Counted from the first letter of the stretch, positions 9,104-17,503 are shown. The stretch is DNA of 64,000 bases from Actinoplanes philippinensis (GCF_900113015.1 NZ_FONV01000006.1:310001-374000); one strand, 5' to 3'. Notes: a model not told the origin generated them from the letters alone. Translations and numbers: made by a program.

Positions 9104-9121
9104 CATCGAACCGCTTCGATG
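9104..9121. promoter_or_regulatory. 18-bp palindrome before protease gene
   Basis: CATCGAA and TTCGATG form perfect 7-bp arms around CCGC, 23 bp before ATG 9145. It could be an operator or a leader hairpin of the secreted protease gene. Confidence 0.35.
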
Positions 9122-9144
9122 CTATGTCCTCGAAGGAGGGACCC

Positions 9145-9963
9145 ATGCGACGGAAACTGATCGCCATCCTCCTGGCGATCTTCCTGACTCCGGCCTCCGC
9201 GGCCCTGGCCGCACCGGCCACCTGGAACCCGCCCGCCAACCTGGTCACCCCGCTCAACCAGGTCTGGCAACACCAGGAACAGACCTACAACAACGGCAAC
9301 CTGTACGGGTTCCGCAACTACGGCTGGGACCAGATCATGGCCAACCGCGGGTACATCAACTACTGCGTCCGCTGGGACTCGACGGCGACCGTGACCGCCG
9401 CCCAGCGCGACCAGATCCACGCCGCCGTGACCCGGCAGTACAAGAAGTGGACCGACGAGCTCGTCGGGCACAACGCCTGGCCGTACGGCGACGTCCCGGT
9501 CAAGGTCGTCGGCTGGGCCGTGCGCAACCGCTCGCAACTGCAGTGGACCGACACGTCCGTCGACATCTACGTCAACGACATCCGCGAGAACGCCCCGCAG
9601 TGCTCCGCGCCGTGCGGGCGGTTCTTCCAGCAGAACGGGCAGTACCCCAGCTGCCCCGGCGGCTACGCCCGCCACTACGACCAGTCACTGTGGCTGACCG
9701 ACGGTTTCGGCGGCGGCGCGGGCGGCGACTGGGGCCAGCGGATGGGCCGCGAGTACTTCATGAACAACATCAACGCGGCCGACATGACGATCCTGCTGCA
9801 CGAGATCGGCCACACGTGGGGTCTCGACGACTTCTACGACTGGACCCCGTCCGGCGTCAGCAGCTTCATCATGAAGGCCGGCAGCTCGGCGTCCATCACC
9901 GAGTTCGACGCCTGGATGTTCCGCGACTGGTGGCGTCACCTGAAGAGCCGCTACGGGTACTGA
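9145..9963 (+). CDS. secreted metzincin-like metalloprotease
   Basis: 272-aa exported protein. The signal peptide MRRKLIAILLAIFLTPASAALA ends in an AxA-type site. The zinc motif HEIGHTWGLDD (H219, E220, H223, with D229 as likely third ligand, pattern HExxHxxGxxD as in snapalysins) is followed by a possible Met-turn (FIMKAG, M243). The middle region has a conserved-looking Cys set (CSAPC, and QYPSCPGG) that may form disulfides. ATG 9145 is chosen for the GAAGGAGGG ribosome site at 9132-9140; the open frame further upstream lacks a leader. It is monocistronic, with a hairpin terminator after it. The substrate is unknown; overall similarity to a named peptidase family is not clear beyond the motif. 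Confidence 0.75.
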   Translation: MRRKLIAILLAIFLTPASAALAAPATWNPPANLVTPLNQVWQHQEQTYNNGNLYGFRNYGWDQIMANRGYINYCVRWDSTATVTAAQRDQIHAAVTRQYKKWTDELVGHNAWPYGDVPVKVVGWAVRNRSQLQWTDTSVDIYVNDIRENAPQCSAPCGRFFQQNGQYPSCPGGYARHYDQSLWLTDGFGGGAGGDWGQRMGREYFMNNINAADMTILLHEIGHTWGLDDFYDWTPSGVSSFIMKAGSSASITEFDAWMFRDWWRHLKSRYGY

Positions 9964-9984
9964 CAGCGCCGTCCCCCCTCTCGT

Positions 9985-10010
9985 CCCGGCCGGCTTCCCC
10001 GCCGGCCGGG
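9985..10010 (+). terminator. terminator hairpin after protease gene
   Basis: CCCGGCCGGC (9985-9994) pairs perfectly with GCCGGCCGGG (10001-10010) around a six-base loop, 21 bp after the protease stop and just before the next start at 10026. Confidence 0.65.
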
Positions 10011-10025
10011 CGTCATGATGGACCC

Positions 10026-10574
10026 ATGCCGTACGCGATCGAACTCTTCCTCGACGAGCGGGCCGACCGCCGGGTCCGGCAGATGTGGGCCGCTCTCGAC
10101 GCCGCCGGGGTCGTGTCGCTCGGCGGCCGGCCCGGGGCCGATCACCACCCGCACGTGACCCTGTCGGTCTACCAGCACGGCGACCCGGATCAGGTCGCCG
10201 ACGTGCTGCGGCCCGTCCTCGCCACCGCCACCGGGCTGCCGCTGCCGCTGGCCGGTCTCGGCTTCTTCCTCACCGACGAGGCGGTCGCCTTCCTCGCCGT
10301 CATCCCGTCCGGCCGTCTGCTGGCCCTGCACCGGCAGGTCCACGAAGCCGTCGCGCCCATCGCCGAAGGCATCTGGCCCTACTACCGGCCCGACGCCCTG
10401 CTGCCGCACTGCACACTGGCGACCGGGGTGACCGACCGCGCGACGGTCGTCGACGTGGTGGCGGGCTTCCCGATCCCGATCCCCGCTCTCGCCTCCGCCG
10501 CCCACCTCGTCGAGGTGCCGGGCGGCCACAGGCGGATCGCGCTCACCCCGATCACGCGGATCGGTCCACGATGA
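10026..10574 (+). CDS. 2H phosphoesterase / 2'-5' RNA ligase family protein
   Basis: 182-aa cytoplasmic protein of the 2H phosphoesterase superfamily. The two catalytic HxT motifs are present: HVTL (about residue 41) and HCTL (about residue 125), the spacing seen in LigT/CPDase-like proteins. Such enzymes open or form cyclic or 2'-5' phosphodiester bonds in RNA or nucleotides; the substrate of this one is unknown. ATG 10026 follows the protease terminator. It is probably a single-gene unit, converging with the WD40 gene. Confidence 0.8.
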   Translation: MPYAIELFLDERADRRVRQMWAALDAAGVVSLGGRPGADHHPHVTLSVYQHGDPDQVADVLRPVLATATGLPLPLAGLGFFLTDEAVAFLAVIPSGRLLALHRQVHEAVAPIAEGIWPYYRPDALLPHCTLATGVTDRATVVDVVAGFPIPIPALASAAHLVEVPGGHRRIALTPITRIGPR

Positions 10575-10625
10575 TCCGCTGCATCCGCGTCGCTGCCCTC
10601 GGTCCGCGGTAGGCGCCGGGCGGCG

Positions 10626-12482
10626 TCAGGGGAGTTCGCGCGATTCCCGGTCCCAGACGTGGACGGCGTTGCCGGCGCAGGAGGCCACCATGACCCGGCC
10701 GTCGACGGCGAGGGCCGCCGTCCGGATCGGGTCGGCGAACCCGTGGCCGGTGTACGTCTCCCCGATCTTCGCGCCGGTCCGCAGATCGATCACGTGGACG
10801 CCCCGCTCGATGCTGTCCGTCACCGAGAGCAGAGCGACCGCGCCGGTTGCCGACACGTGCGCGTTCCAGGCGGAGACGGCGTCGAACCGGGCCAGAACGG
10901 TACGCGTCGCGGCGTCGTACACGGTGAGGTGCCCGCCGTTCTCCGGCCAGTAGCTCTCACCCTCGCCGTTGTCGTTCTCGGCGTCGATGCCCTGCACGAT
11001 CACCGGCCGGCCGTCGACCGTGCCGAACGCGCCGACCGCGGCGGAGAACTCCGGCACCAGGACGGCATCGTGCAACGGCTTGCCCGCCGACACGTCCCAC
11101 ACCGTCACCGCGCCCATGAACCCCTCGGGATGAGGACTCACCGCCAGCGCCACCAGCCGTCCGCCGAGCGTGGTCAGGTCGAGGTGATGCAGCGGGCCGG
11201 TGTCCAGGGTGGCGTACGGCCTGGTGGCCTCCACCTCCCAGAACTCGGCGCCGTGCGCGGCAGCGATCCCGAGGATGCCCCGGCCGTCGACGACCGTCGC
11301 GGCCAGGCACGCGACCGGCCCGGCCGTCCGGGTCAGCACCCGTGACCGCGGCTCGTCATGGTCCGGCGACCAGCACAGCACCACGCCGTCGGCGCCGGCG
11401 GTCACGAGCACGTCCCGGCCGTGCCCGGCGAACACCGCCCCCGTCACCGCCGCCTCGTGCCCGGCCAGGGCGGCCCCCACCGGCGCACCGGTGACGGCGT
11501 CCCACAGTCGTACGCTGCGGTCCGCGGAAGCCGACGCGAAGACCGGCACGCCCGCCCAGAATCCGGCGCACACCGCGTTCACCGTGTCGGTGTGCCCGGA
11601 GGCGGCGGCCGGGCTGCGCAGCATCCACATCCGCGGGGCGCCCCGGCGCGAGGTGGAGACCACCACCGGCACATCGTCGACCTCGGTGAGCTGCACCGAG
11701 GTGATCTCGGTCCGGTGACCGTCGAACGGATGCCCGACCGGCTCGCCGGTGGTCGCGTCCCACACCCGCACTGTCGAGTCGGCGCCGCCGGTCACCAGCA
11801 CGGCACGCCCGTCCACCCGCCCGTACACGAGTGCGGTCACGCCTTCGCCGTACCGGGTGATCGGGGGTTTCGCCTCCTCGCCGGTGGCCGGGTCGATCGC
11901 CAGGATCCCGGTGGAGCCGGCGGCGAACACCACCGGCCGCTCCCCCAGACGGCCGGCGGCCATCCGGCGCACGAAGGTGTCGGCGGGGTACGGCCGGCCG
12001 GCCGGCTCACCGGTCCGGGCGTCCCACGACCGGGGCGTCCGCCCGGAGATCCCGTCGCTCTCGGCCCGGGCGGTCACCACGGCACGCCCGTCGATCTCGG
12101 TGAAGACGACACCGCTGCCCGGTTCGAAGGACGCGCGCACCTCGGCGATCAGATCGGTGGTGGCGAGATCCCGGATCTTCAGCGTGTCCGCGCGCAGCAG
12201 GGCGATCACCGGGCGGCCGTCGAGCCGGCTGATCGCCGACTTCTGCGGCTGCAGGGCGAACCGGCCCTGGTCGGCCAGCGGGACGCCGGTCCGCAGGTCC
12301 ACGAGTTTGGACGGCCGGCGCCGGAGGAGCACGACCCGGTCCCCGTCGAGTCTCACGAACTCCGCGTCGTGTTCCTCGTCGGAGAACGACGGAACCCCGG
12401 CACGACCGGCCCGGAGGGTCGCGCGCAGCAACCGGTGCGGCGCGAATTCGGTGTCTTCGACCCAGCTGAACGAGGATTCCAT
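10626..12482 (-). CDS. WD40 beta-propeller protein
   Basis: 618-aa cytoplasmic protein built of WD40-like repeats; the clearest are GADSTVRVWDATTGEPVG, SADRSVRLWDAVTGAPVG and GNAVHVWDRESRELP, the last at the very C-terminus. The N-terminal 40 residues (SSFSWVEDTEFAPHRLL) are not repetitive. No kinase, protease or caspase domain accompanies the propeller, unlike many actinomycete WD40 proteins, so it is probably a scaffold. ATG 12482 is used; open frame to about 12704 has no better start. It is divergent from the unknown gene at 12716 with a 233-bp region between. Confidence 0.75.
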   Translation of the reverse strand: MESSFSWVEDTEFAPHRLLRATLRAGRAGVPSFSDEEHDAEFVRLDGDRVVLLRRRPSKLVDLRTGVPLADQGRFALQPQKSAISRLDGRPVIALLRADTLKIRDLATTDLIAEVRASFEPGSGVVFTEIDGRAVVTARAESDGISGRTPRSWDARTGEPAGRPYPADTFVRRMAAGRLGERPVVFAAGSTGILAIDPATGEEAKPPITRYGEGVTALVYGRVDGRAVLVTGGADSTVRVWDATTGEPVGHPFDGHRTEITSVQLTEVDDVPVVVSTSRRGAPRMWMLRSPAAASGHTDTVNAVCAGFWAGVPVFASASADRSVRLWDAVTGAPVGAALAGHEAAVTGAVFAGHGRDVLVTAGADGVVLCWSPDHDEPRSRVLTRTAGPVACLAATVVDGRGILGIAAAHGAEFWEVEATRPYATLDTGPLHHLDLTTLGGRLVALAVSPHPEGFMGAVTVWDVSAGKPLHDAVLVPEFSAAVGAFGTVDGRPVIVQGIDAENDNGEGESYWPENGGHLTVYDAATRTVLARFDAVSAWNAHVSATGAVALLSVTDSIERGVHVIDLRTGAKIGETYTGHGFADPIRTAALAVDGRVMVASCAGNAVHVWDRESRELP

Positions 12483-12715
12483 GTGCGGCAGGGTACGGCC
12501 AGGCGAACGTCCGCACCGTCGACCTGGCCATTTCTCGCATGTGGGAACGCCCCCGTCCGGCACCAGGACTCCGGCGTTTCCCTGGTCATCCGAACCGACT
12601 TCGCGCATCCGCGGGCACGGGAGGAGTTCGCCGACGGCGTCTTCCGCGGCTTCGAACAGCACCGGGCGGGAGCCGGGCTGACACGCGGCCCCGGGATGGT
12701 TCATGATCAGCTGCC

Positions 12716-13735
12716 ATGGGGTTCTGGGGAAGTATCGTCGTTCATCGGGGCCGGGCGCTCGCCAGAGAGCTGCTGCCGGAGATCCCCGAGCTGCGGGACG
12801 CCGAGCTGGAGCATGACCAGGTGTCCGGCGGATGGCAGGTGACCCGGATCCGGGCGACGATCGACGACCTGCCGGACACCTTTCTCACCGGCCTGCGTGA
12901 CGCGACGAAGGCTCCGGTGCTGGCGGCGAGTGTGCTCGACAGCTCCGCCGCCTACCTGGCCGCTGTCGGTGTGGAGACGCCGTTCTGGGACACCTGGCTC
13001 AACATCGACAGCGCGGTCGGCTACACCGTCCTGCCGTCGTCACCCTTCGACGAGGACGGCAACTACCTCGGTGCCGGCTGGGTCGACCCGGAGTACGAAG
13101 CCGAGGTGGCCGCGACCAGGCAGAGCATGCTGAACGAGACGCTGCACGGCACGCCGGCCGCGAGCGCCGCGGTGGCGTGGGCGCGCGAGGCAGGCCTGGA
13201 CCCGGCACCGATCCCGGAGGTCGAGGCGGCACTGGCCACGACCGAGACCTTCGTCGAGGAGCAGCTTTTCGCGCTGATCGGCCTGCTCGGCATCGACACC
13301 CGCTCCGGGCCGGTCCCGCCGACCGCCGCCGAGCCGACCGTCGCCGAGCTGCTGACCACGCTGATCGGCCACCGGCTGGAGGGCATCGACGTCGTCGGCC
13401 ACCAGCCCGTCCGGGGTGAGCCCCTGGACTTCACCCGGGCGTCCGACCTGCTCTGGCGCTTCGCCGACCGGCCGCCCCTGATCTCCTGCGGCTGCCACGA
13501 CGAGGTGCTGGTACGGGCGGCGTCCGTCTCGCCGGAACAGTCCTTTGCGTACCACCCGGCGGTTCCGTTCGCCGGCGCCGCGCTGACCGGCGCCGTACTC
13601 CTGCTGGGGATCTACGCTCAAATCGAGGGCATGGTGCTGCGTTTCGGCGAACGCGACCTGATCGTCCGCGCCGGGGAGGGCGGCTGGATCACGACGCTGG
13701 ACGACAGCGTCCGGCTCGGTCTCCGGCTGCCGTGA
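12716..13735 (+). CDS. unknown protein, 339 aa
   Basis: Not recognised. It starts MGFWGSIVVHRG, a form seen in several actinomycete proteins of unknown function. A central stretch (TPFWDTWLNIDSAVGYTVLPSSP) is aromatic-rich and the C-terminus ends in beta-rich sequence (GWITTLDDSVRLGLRLP). No signal peptide or membrane span. Its stop overlaps the GTG of the next gene (GTGA), so the two are probably co-transcribed. Divergent from the WD40 gene; a shared promoter region hints at a functional link but does not prove it. Confidence 0.7.
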   Translation: MGFWGSIVVHRGRALARELLPEIPELRDAELEHDQVSGGWQVTRIRATIDDLPDTFLTGLRDATKAPVLAASVLDSSAAYLAAVGVETPFWDTWLNIDSAVGYTVLPSSPFDEDGNYLGAGWVDPEYEAEVAATRQSMLNETLHGTPAASAAVAWAREAGLDPAPIPEVEAALATTETFVEEQLFALIGLLGIDTRSGPVPPTAAEPTVAELLTTLIGHRLEGIDVVGHQPVRGEPLDFTRASDLLWRFADRPPLISCGCHDEVLVRAASVSPEQSFAYHPAVPFAGAALTGAVLLLGIYAQIEGMVLRFGERDLIVRAGEGGWITTLDDSVRLGLRLP

Positions 13736-14175
13736 CGAGGGGTGGCGCTTCCGGACAGGTGGGCTGGAGGTATGTCCCCGATGGCCCGCATCGGGGTTTC
13801 GACGGCGCGCCGTCCCGCTGCGACGGGCGGATCTACCACCACACCTACCGGATACATCCGGTACGGGACAGCGGCTACGAGCGGTGCATGTCCACGTCGT
13901 GGTGTGCGCTGTGCGGCGAATGCACGGACAGCATCGTGTTCGTCAGCCGGGACACGGTCCTCCCGGACCCTCTCGCGGACTTGCCGGAACACGAACGCGA
14001 ACAGGTGGAACGCAGCGCCCGGAAGATCCGCACCCACCTCAACGCCCTCATCCAGCGCGATCTCTGGCCTCCGCCGTCACCGGACCCGCCGGCCGAACCG
14101 GCACGCAAGACACGGCCCGCCCGCAAAACGCGCCGCCGTCACCCGCCACCGCCGTCACCCGCCGAGTGGGACTGA
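13732..14175 (+). CDS. unknown small protein with Cys cluster
   Basis: 147 aa from GTG 13732, which overlaps the preceding stop; ATG 13888 would give a 95-aa version. The middle holds a Cys cluster (CALCGEC) that could bind metal. An acidic/basic helix (PEHEREQVERSARKIRTHLNALI) and a basic Pro/Arg tail (ARKTRPARKTRRRH) follow. The composition of the first 50 residues is less convincing as coding, so the shorter start is possible. No family recognised. Confidence 0.5.
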   Translation: MTRGGASGQVGWRYVPDGPHRGFDGAPSRCDGRIYHHTYRIHPVRDSGYERCMSTSWCALCGECTDSIVFVSRDTVLPDPLADLPEHEREQVERSARKIRTHLNALIQRDLWPPPSPDPPAEPARKTRPARKTRRRHPPPPSPAEWD

Positions 14176-14238
14176 CCCCGGCGCCGGGCCCGAACGACGT
14201 CCCACGCTCGGTCCCGGCGAGCGGGAGCGCAGCACCGC

Positions 14239-14484
14239 GCGGTCCTGGTCGACGGCGCGGCGCCGCACGACTGGCTCGACGACGCGAGGGCGGTCCGTAT
14301 CCGGACGATGTTCGAACGGACGGCCTGGCTGCTGCCGCTGCTGCGCCCCACCGGCCCGGCGCCCCGCCTGAACGCCGACGAGCAGGCCGCCGTGCAGCCA
14401 CGCCCGCCTGAGGCGGACGACAGAGGACGGACCTCCTGCCGGCTGTCAGCCGAAAGATCACGCCCTGCCCAAACCGGGCGTTGA
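14239..14484 (+). pseudogene. possible gene remnant
   Basis: One frame here reads like real protein (AVLVDGAAPHDWLDDARAV, MFERTAWLLPLLRPTG, NADEQAAVQ) but has no good start. It is in the same frame as the preceding gene, beyond its TGA at 14173-14175. From ATG 14308 it would be 58 aa. It may be a decayed gene end, or the former C-terminus of the preceding protein. The region 14176-14787 otherwise holds only this and the repeat array. Confidence 0.3.
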
Positions 14485-14490
14485 GGGGTG

Positions 14491-14772
14491 CCGGCCCGCC
14501 CGGGCGGTAAGGGGGCCACCCGCCCGGGCCGTAAGGATGCCACCCACCCGGGCGTTGAGGAGGCCACCCGCCCGGACGGTAAGGGGCCGGCCCACCCAGG
14601 CGGCAAGGAGCCGACCCGCCCAAGCGGCAAGGAGCCGACCCGCCCAGGCGGCAAGGAGCCGACCCGCCCAGGCGGCAAGGAGCCGACCCGCCCAGGCGGC
14701 AAGGAGCCGACCCGCCCAGGCGGCAAGGAGCCGACCCGCCCAGGCGGCAAGGGGCCGGCCCGCCTGGCCGGC
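14491..14772. repeat. 24-bp tandem repeat array, 11 units plus partial
   Basis: Eleven full units of 24 bp (consensus GCCGACCCGCCCAGGCGGCAAGGA) and a partial twelfth. Units 1-5 are diverged, units 6-11 nearly identical, so the array seems to have expanded from its right end. Read in one frame it would give an eight-residue repeat (PTRPGGKE) and antisense a CRLGGSAP repeat, but no start or ribosome site supports translation. It lies between convergent genes. It is not a CRISPR array: there are no spacers. Confidence 0.8.
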
Positions 14773-14777
14773 CCCTT
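14749..14777. terminator. terminator hairpin at the repeat array end
   Basis: AAGGGGCCGGC (14749-14759) pairs perfectly with GCCGGCCCCTT (14767-14777) around a 7-nt loop, 10 bp beyond the stop of the minus-strand HAF protein gene. The left arm is the end of repeat unit 11, so the array looks like multiplied copies of one terminator arm. Confidence 0.6.
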
Positions 14778-14787
14778 ACGCGTCTTT

Positions 14788-15948
14788 TCAGCTGCACTGC
14801 CAGCGGACCGAGCGGCGCGCGGCGGAGGCGTCGACGATCGAACCGGTGATGTTACGGCCGTCGGCGCTGATCGTGAACGTGGAGCCGGCCATCGTCATGC
14901 TGCCCGCGGGCAGCGGAAGCCGCAGGGTGGTGGCGCCCGCGACGAGCACCGGGCCGCCGTCGGCGTCGACGCCGGCCAGCCATCCGTCCGCGCTCACCGC
15001 GGCCGGCTCGGCCCGGGCCGGCTCGATGACACGCATGGTCCCGGTGCGCACATTCCACAGCACCGACACGGACTGCACGACGGAGGGCACCAGGTCGCCG
15101 ACCGGTGGGCGCTCGGTGGTGTGCGCCGACCCGGCCACCCAGCCGTTGCGGATGCCGAACGCCATGGTCATCGTGGCGGTGACGCCGCCGATCTCGGGGC
15201 TGGGCAGCTCGAGCGTCGTGCCGTCGGGCAGCCAGGCGAACGCCTTGCCGTCGATGGAGCCGACGATCGTGCCGTCGTCGTCGATGCCGATCGCGGAGCC
15301 CTGCCTCGTCCCGGGCGGCACCGGCAACCGCACCGCGTCCTGGGTCGCCGACGGCCATCGCACCGGAAAACCACCGGACGTGCCGACGATCGTCCCGGCG
15401 TCGTTGATCCCCTGCGGAGTGCCATACGCCACCCCGGGCAGCGCCGACGCGGTGCCCTGCCGATACACGAACGGCACCGGCGCGGCGTCGCCGTCCGTCG
15501 CGAACCGCCAGCCGACCGCCGTCCCGTCGGCGGCGACCGCGGTCAACGCCGATCTCCCGGCGCCGGGCAGCTCCACAGCGGTGCTGCGGCCGTCGTGCAC
15601 GAGCACCGCCCCGGCGCCCGGGTCGGTGCTCCCGGCCAGATGACGGCCGGTCGCGTCGGCGCCCCGCACCAGCGACGACGGCACCCCGGTCAGGTCGCGC
15701 ACCACACACGAGGCCGGCACTGCGGCCGGGCCGGCGGCGTCGGTCGGGGCCGGGCTCGGGGCGAACAGGGTGCCGTTGACAGTGGCCACGGCGGCGACGG
15801 CCAGCGCGATCGTGGCGGCGCCGGCCCAACCGGCGCGGTGCACCGTCCGCCGGCGGCGGCCGGCGGCGATGGCGCCCCGGACGTCGACGGCGGACGGGGT
15901 GGGTGGCTCGTCGTCGAGCAGCTGGATCAGATCGTGATCGGTACGCAT
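14788..15948 (-). CDS. membrane-anchored HAF-repeat protein, sigma partner
   Basis: 386 aa. The N-terminal 40 residues are cytoplasmic (DHDLIQLLDDEPPTP), then one membrane segment (AGWAGAATIALAVAAVATV, about 40-58), then an extracellular domain of beta-propeller-type HAF repeats, for example INDAGTIVGTSGG and IDDDGTIVGSIDGKAFAW. It follows the SigE-type sigma gene by 14 bp and is co-transcribed with it. Small membrane partners in this position usually act as anti-sigma factors; whether this one binds the sigma factor is inference, since no ZAS or RskA domain is visible. Start ATG 15948. Confidence 0.75.
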   Translation of the reverse strand: MRTDHDLIQLLDDEPPTPSAVDVRGAIAAGRRRRTVHRAGWAGAATIALAVAAVATVNGTLFAPSPAPTDAAGPAAVPASCVVRDLTGVPSSLVRGADATGRHLAGSTDPGAGAVLVHDGRSTAVELPGAGRSALTAVAADGTAVGWRFATDGDAAPVPFVYRQGTASALPGVAYGTPQGINDAGTIVGTSGGFPVRWPSATQDAVRLPVPPGTRQGSAIGIDDDGTIVGSIDGKAFAWLPDGTTLELPSPEIGGVTATMTMAFGIRNGWVAGSAHTTERPPVGDLVPSVVQSVSVLWNVRTGTMRVIEPARAEPAAVSADGWLAGVDADGGPVLVAGATTLRLPLPAGSMTMAGSTFTISADGRNITGSIVDASAARRSVRWQCS

Positions 15949-15962
15949 CGTCGCTCCTAGGG

Positions 15963-16475
15963 TCAGCTCGCGAACTGGAAAGCGGCGGCGTCGGAGTCAC
16001 CGAGCAGGCGCCGGAGCGTGGCCAGGCCACGTGAGGTGTGTGTCTTGACCGTGCCGGAGGTGCAGCCGAGCATCGCGGCGACCTCGTCGACCGGCAGGTC
16101 GTAGTAGAAACGCAGCACCAGAACGGCCTGCTGGCGCCGGGGCAGGCGGCTCAGCGCACCCCGTACCACATGGCGGTCCTCTGCCCCCGCATCGCTGATC
16201 GGGGCCGGCTCGGGCGCCTCCCGGAACAGGCCCACCCGGGCCCAGGCCAGGCGTTTCTCGTCGACATAGGTGCGCACGAGCATCTTGCGCACATAGGCGT
16301 CCAGATGGTCGGCGGAGCGTGCGCGCTGCCATTTCACATACAGCGTGGTGATCGTCTGCTGGACCAGATCGTCGGCCCGGTGACCGTCACCGGTCAGGAG
16401 ATACGCCAGGCGCCGCAACGCGGGAATCCGCGCCGAGACATATTCGGTGTACTCAGCATCCGTGCCGGACTCCAT
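15963..16475 (-). CDS. ECF sigma factor, SigE type
   Basis: 170-aa extracytoplasmic-function sigma factor of the SigE actinomycete family. The sigma2 region (about residues 10-75) contains the core RNA polymerase binding stretch ALRRLAYLLTGDGHRADDLVQ. The sigma4 region (about 100-160) has the helix-turn-helix DEVAAMLGCTSGTVKTHTSRGL that reads the -35 element. ATG 16475. It is followed by the HAF-repeat membrane protein, which likely reports an envelope signal. Targets are not visible in the window. Confidence 0.92.
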   Translation of the reverse strand: MESGTDAEYTEYVSARIPALRRLAYLLTGDGHRADDLVQQTITTLYVKWQRARSADHLDAYVRKMLVRTYVDEKRLAWARVGLFREAPEPAPISDAGAEDRHVVRGALSRLPRRQQAVLVLRFYYDLPVDEVAAMLGCTSGTVKTHTSRGLATLRRLLGDSDAAAFQFAS

Positions 16476-16525
16476 CGTCGTGCCCTCCCCGTCATGACTT
16501 TCGCGACTGAGACGGGCCCGGCGGA

Positions 16526-17383
16526 TCAGCCGGTTGACACGTCCGGCGAGAAATTCTCGGCGAGCGACTCGGCGATCATCCGGTGGCCCTGAGCCTCGAA
16601 AGCCTCCTCACCGTGCGCAAACGCCCAGCAGACGGTGCCGATCGCCTCACGCAGGCGGCCACGCTGCCATCCGGCGGCCGTGCGCGGGTCCGAACCGTAC
16701 CCCTCGAAGAACGCCTTCTCCAAGGTGGGATCGTCGCGGAAGTCCTGCGCCTGCAGCCGGGAGAGGTCGGTGTAGGCGGGGCGCAGCGCCGCGCGGCCGA
16801 AGTCGATGATGCTGACCACGCCCTCGTGGACGAGCCAGTTGCGGGGCTGCCAGTCACCGTGCGTCGGCACGACCGGCTCCGCGGCGGCCGGCCATCCGGC
16901 GAGGAGGGTACGCAACCGGCGCTCGGTGGCCGGGTCGACACGGTGCGGGCCGTCGAGCAGGGTGAGACATTTCGCGTTCTCGCGGCGCTCGTAGTCGTCG
17001 GCGCCGCACGGCCGGCTGTGCAGCAGGGCCAGCAGCTCGCCCGCCTGGCGGAAGACTCCGGGGCTCGGTGCCGTCACCAGCTCGCCCGGCAGGTAGGTGG
17101 TGACCAGCAGTTTCGCCTCGGCGTCGCCGTGCACGAGGGAAGGTGCCCGGCCGCGGTCGGTCCACGGGGTCAGCCATTCGCGGTGGGCGCGTAGCTCGCG
17201 GGCGATGTGGTGATCGGTGGCGCCGCCCGCCTTCAGGATCAGCCGCCGGCCGTCGTGCACCAGCTCCAGAACGGTGGTCTCGACGATGCCCCAGCTGTGG
17301 TCCTTGATCACCGTGGCGCCGGGGAGCCAGGTGTCCAGCAGGACGCGTTGCGCGGGCGCGAGCTTACCGAGCGGATCGGGCAC
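16526..17383 (-). CDS. aminoglycoside phosphotransferase-fold kinase
   Basis: 285-aa APH/choline-kinase fold protein. The catalytic loop HGDWQPRN (D177, N182) and metal-binding DFG (IIDFGRAALRP) are intact, and the N-lobe has a lysine in RRLILKAGGATD. The substrate is not predictable from this family, so calling it a resistance gene is unwarranted. GTG 17383 is used since no ATG exists at the domain edge and upstream sequence is not protein-like; the ribosome site is weak. It lies 50 bp upstream of the sigma gene on the same strand. Confidence 0.8.
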   Translation of the reverse strand: MPDPLGKLAPAQRVLLDTWLPGATVIKDHSWGIVETTVLELVHDGRRLILKAGGATDHHIARELRAHREWLTPWTDRGRAPSLVHGDAEAKLLVTTYLPGELVTAPSPGVFRQAGELLALLHSRPCGADDYERRENAKCLTLLDGPHRVDPATERRLRTLLAGWPAAAEPVVPTHGDWQPRNWLVHEGVVSIIDFGRAALRPAYTDLSRLQAQDFRDDPTLEKAFFEGYGSDPRTAAGWQRGRLREAIGTVCWAFAHGEEAFEAQGHRMIAESLAENFSPDVSTG

Positions 17384-17503
17384 AGCTGCGAATTCTAGAT
17401 TGGACTGTGCGGTATTTGTAGCAATGTGCAGGGTTGCTTGATTCGCCGTCGCGCCGGCACGGAGGATCCATAGGTCAATTTCGATCTGACCACGGGGGTT
17501 CCG

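Noticed and set aside
9094..9144. Earlier start for the protease gene
   Set aside because: It would put 17 polar residues before an evident signal peptide and ignore the strong ribosome site at 9132-9140; it also overlaps the palindrome at 9104.
14491..14772. CRISPR-like array
   Set aside because: Units are contiguous 24-bp copies with no unique spacers, no cas genes are present, and the units end in a terminator arm.
14488..15960. Long open frame with an eight-residue repeat (PTRPGGKE) in the repeat array
   Set aside because: It has no ribosome site, runs antisense through the HAF protein gene, and its repeats follow directly from the 24-bp DNA unit. Better explained as non-coding repeats.
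16526..17383. Aminoglycoside resistance gene
   Set aside because: The APH fold is shared by many kinases and nothing shows antibiotic specificity.
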